DNA of 53,179 bases, taken from Elusimicrobia bacterium RIFOXYD2_FULL_34_15. GTDB lineage: Bacteria; Elusimicrobiota; UBA8919. The number at the start of each line of letters is the position of its first letter. Within the stretch, counting starts at the first letter, position 1. Positions 52,901 through 53,179 of the stretch are shown here, piece after piece. The stretch spans positions 4,920 through 58,098 of the forward strand of contig MGVS01000003.1 of assembly GCA_001800605.1 (NCBI GenBank), given 5' to 3'. A model generated the notes under the pieces. The model was given only the letters and a program-made list of their open reading frames with translations, had not been told where the DNA came from and made no database searches. The translations under genes and the position numbers were made by a program.

Positions 52901-53179
52901 AGCATCCAATTAAACTGGCAAATATCCACATCCAGTGATGTAGCCAGTTACCGGATATACATAGCAACCGGCGATATTGCAATGGACTACACATCACCAA
53001 GTTATGTAGTAGTAAGTACACAAACACAGATAGCGATAACCGGATTAACAGCAAATCAGGACTACAAGTTTGTGGTAAGAGCTGTAAATGGTAATGGGAA
53101 TGAAGACACCAACACAGCAATAATATCTGAGGTAGCGGTAGTAAACGTATCCGATTCCGCAATTAAGCTGACTGCACCC
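46991..53179 (+). CDS. Giant secreted protein: two beta-helices, fibronectin III repeats, LamG (3' partial)
   Basis: The frame is open from the ATG 46991 to the right edge (2063 codons read, no stop). A signal peptide occupies about residues 1-27. Residues about 37-414 are a right-handed beta-helix of pectate-lyase type (repeated N-x-I/V-x-x-N-x-I turns; GAST and IPAGTFKR near the start). Residues about 467-557 look Ig-like. A second beta-helix (about 559-1040) begins YYVDPGGSDITGSGS and contains the DUF1565-type SSPWKTLAFAV. Fibronectin III-like domains of about 115 residues follow at 1045, 1160 and 1276 (each with GDDG-TGTA-YDIRY), a LamG domain at about 1394-1597 (WQFEEGIGATTAD, IDEMRIYNRAL), then four more from 1603. 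It is probably a cell-surface or secreted polysaccharide lyase or glycan-binding protein. Codon choice shifts after about 48240. Confidence 0.88.
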   Translation, partial: MMKNIFKKIFYSNCLFLLLSSNFLLSQTIPDIPPSFSPNGYLSITSYGASTTNSDNTTQIQNCINAAKTQNKDVYIPAGTFKRRTLTLDGVMMYGDGDTSILSTTVTGDRHVILRGNGSKLYRLKIISNATSRSQADADDSVNIYDGTNCVIYGVTMEKAGAASILTRRSSNCIIAHCKTFDSYADSIHITENCYDFWIHHNEVYRCGDDGVAVVSYGGDGLPVVTNIVAYNNKIYDNLWGRGMSVVGGKNIIYHDNEVYRTLEWAPIIVTGESSYDTYPCENIVIRNNKTIEGGGNHAAILVHTSGERGPSKNIRIENNYILNPKRDGIRSEYDNESVIIAGNIIENVTTNGIEIYQGSPKVTIVGNTIRKPQEYGIITIQNSSQLLIDKNIFYDISVSASAHDVIGVSGATPTRLQVTNNSHGQPGGYGGDRFIDVPSASNVRVSGNVSPWSVNVPANSGNQPPVANNFTLAVLKSDRSVIKIATTTFLANTSDTEGNSRTFVTVHNANIGKVYLDLVNAEVTFEPTGISSGSFMYTVSDGYNIATATCTLTAIPTTIYYVDPGGSDITGSGSSSSPWKTLAFAVSNVPVGQGCTVHLNAGTFTETQTSVVPVGVNIEGAGITSTILRGSFSGNIMRLVSSNVNGNQTISGLTIDGMSKTLRLGILVQGRHYVTIHDVNFQNIYRLAIEVTNGVTWYGDSNPPQFYLQGIKLYNLNILNCGAIDNGTMFSDIWISHLDGAEVHDIVINENATTGITGTGGNGWYKNTKIYNCNITVPVNDQWHQIAVELWNIMDNNEMYNVNTNSWFSFVGGNKGAASYSLKMHDCSLISGATTLSYAVEMQSDDLVVSNNYFTGYGYCLKDGGGATNWQNHQINNNVFYDNRNTSIYLGDSKTGTMSNIKIFNNIFHETNKNGWDIINILFGGTATYDNLKIENNIFICDISTVTYIKSFYTTGVVTNGVYKNNLLYKTVAGSTGSFTTSGNINDTNPLLQATGAKPDPYYRLQAGSPCIDKGIVIPGITDGYLGAAPDIGRYESSGGILDTIAPSAINNLSVSSVSSCTVVLNWTSMGDDGTTGTATSYDIRYATYSINTVNWDIVTQFIGEPSPKTSGNSETFTVTNLSANTTYYFGIKAGDEVINWGNLSNITSTKTAVAILPDTTSPGNINNLTTSNPTTTSIVLNWTSVGDDGTTGTAATYDIRHQTYTITAGTWGSATQCNGEPIPQTSGTNESFTATGLISDTTYYFGIKAADEIPNTSGLSNIASGKTQAVVLVDSTAPATVNTLSAGNKTTNSITLNWVSVGDDGTAGTATTYDIRYQTYTITSGNFTNTTQCTGEPTPNISGTNETFIVSNLTSDTTYYFAMKAGDEVPNWSVISNVITSKTVGTVTGTSPISEWQFEEGIGATTADTSGNSNIGTLYNSPQWVAGAVGSYGLQFDGLNTYVSITDNSTLDITTAITLEAWVKTDVITTDGGPTRRVIDKGVYVLGASDQAYFKTLINGISQSVNKSWSSSDISLWHHIVGTYDSIGGTNNLRLYQDGVLVAQATVTGNIDTNNNALTIGRQGSTTGRFDGTIDEMRIYNRALTANEVLLHYQGTIPEQDTTSPNAINNLATSNPTTTTLTLNWTAVGDDGLTGTATSYDIRYATYNITTSNFSGAQALPAGGPTPKVSGSNETYTLSNLTSDTTYYIAIKVLDERGNISAVSNISSGKTQAVVIADSTPPSAVDTLASNNPTYTSITLQWTAVGDDGATGTATLYDIRYLLNTQITASNFATAIPVSGEPTPSIRGTQESYTINNLSNGTTYYFAMKVGDEIPNWSDLSNIISARTIGIINDTIAPNQITTLSAVTITSTTIVLNWIAPGDDNEIGTATTYDIRYTTQTTGITANSWASAMEVTGEPILQVSGCTETFTLTGLTENTIYYIAIKAVDDAENNSELSYILTQRTNPIPQSGIPNSVSLLAATQLNNNSIQLNWQISTSSDVASYRIYIATGDIAMDYTSPSYVVVSTQTQIAITGLTANQDYKFVVRAVNGNGNEDTNTAIISEVAVVNVSDSAIKLTAP

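Noticed and set aside
48265-53162. Many minus-strand open frames of 60-130 codons opposite the giant gene
   Set aside because: They are mirror frames of the repetitive fibronectin and beta-helix coding DNA; the plus frame has domains and is open for over 6 kb.
1-53179. tRNA, rRNA, insertion sequence, phage or integrase genes
   Set aside because: I looked for cloverleaf-like and transposase or integrase motifs and saw none; a tRNA in a short gap could have been missed by eye.

Overview
The window is 53 kb of AT-rich DNA in which every supported gene is on the + strand. The inferred proteins (PorV/PorQ-like outer-membrane barrels, OmpA-type peptidoglycan-binding domains, a lipoprotein, signal peptidase I, LysM/M23 wall enzymes, sigma-54) point to a diderm bacterium. 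The mix of PorV-like proteins, FlgD-like C-terminal domains, TPR membrane proteins and many Gfo/Idh/MocA oxidoreductases resembles uncultivated candidate phyla near the Elusimicrobiota/Firestonebacteria/FCB area. That placement is inference; no rRNA or other decisive marker is present. Genes either have a clear Shine-Dalgarno sequence or none at all, so initiation seems mixed.

Layout. 1-7972: a membrane/TPR protein (cut at the left edge), a secreted Ig-like protein, then two near-identical 176-residue secreted proteins flanking a long fibronectin-type secreted protein; the gaps are packed with palindromic and period-7 repeats. 8020-18091: a surface/motor region with a PorV-like protein plus histidine kinase plus FlgD-like mini-protein, a second PorV protein with TPR and LysM, then a FliF(C-terminal half)-FliG fusion, MotA, MotB and a second MotB-like protein. 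No other flagellar gene is visible. 18185-27865: housekeeping block polA, coaE, rho, a LysM/M23 peptidase, rpmE, prfA, prmC, murA. 28003-32422: histidine genes hisD-hisB-hisH-hisA-hisF-hisI (no hisG, hisC or hisE here). 32521-34493: lepB and trpE. 34613-37041: a short divergent sigma-54 and an NtrC-like activator with an altered receiver. 37060-46800: a carbohydrate block with a sugar-binding lipoprotein, an MDR dehydrogenase, three TIM-barrel sugar isomerase/epimerases, a UxaE-like epimerase and three Gfo/Idh/MocA oxidoreductases. 46991 to the right edge: a giant secreted protein (at least 2063 residues) with two beta-helix domains, at least seven fibronectin III domains and a LamG domain, open past the window end and preceded by a good -24/-12 (sigma-54) promoter match.

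Three things stand out. First, a stripped-down flagellar-type motor: rotor fusion, MotA and two MotB proteins, one of which has Asn instead of the proton-carrying Asp. Second, a pervasive repeat system: intergenic arrays of degenerate heptamers whose sequence differs between loci, several forming long inverted repeats around a spacer, often with GC-rich palindromes nested in them. These repeats have entered coding sequence: a 49-base heptamer array lies in frame in hisF, a palindrome lies in frame in hisH, and heptamers supply the last codons and stop of polA, murA and hisD. Third, a sigma-54/activator pair with a Glu at the phosphorylation site, upstream of a carbohydrate block and the giant beta-helix protein. 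All functional links are inferred from sequence and order only.
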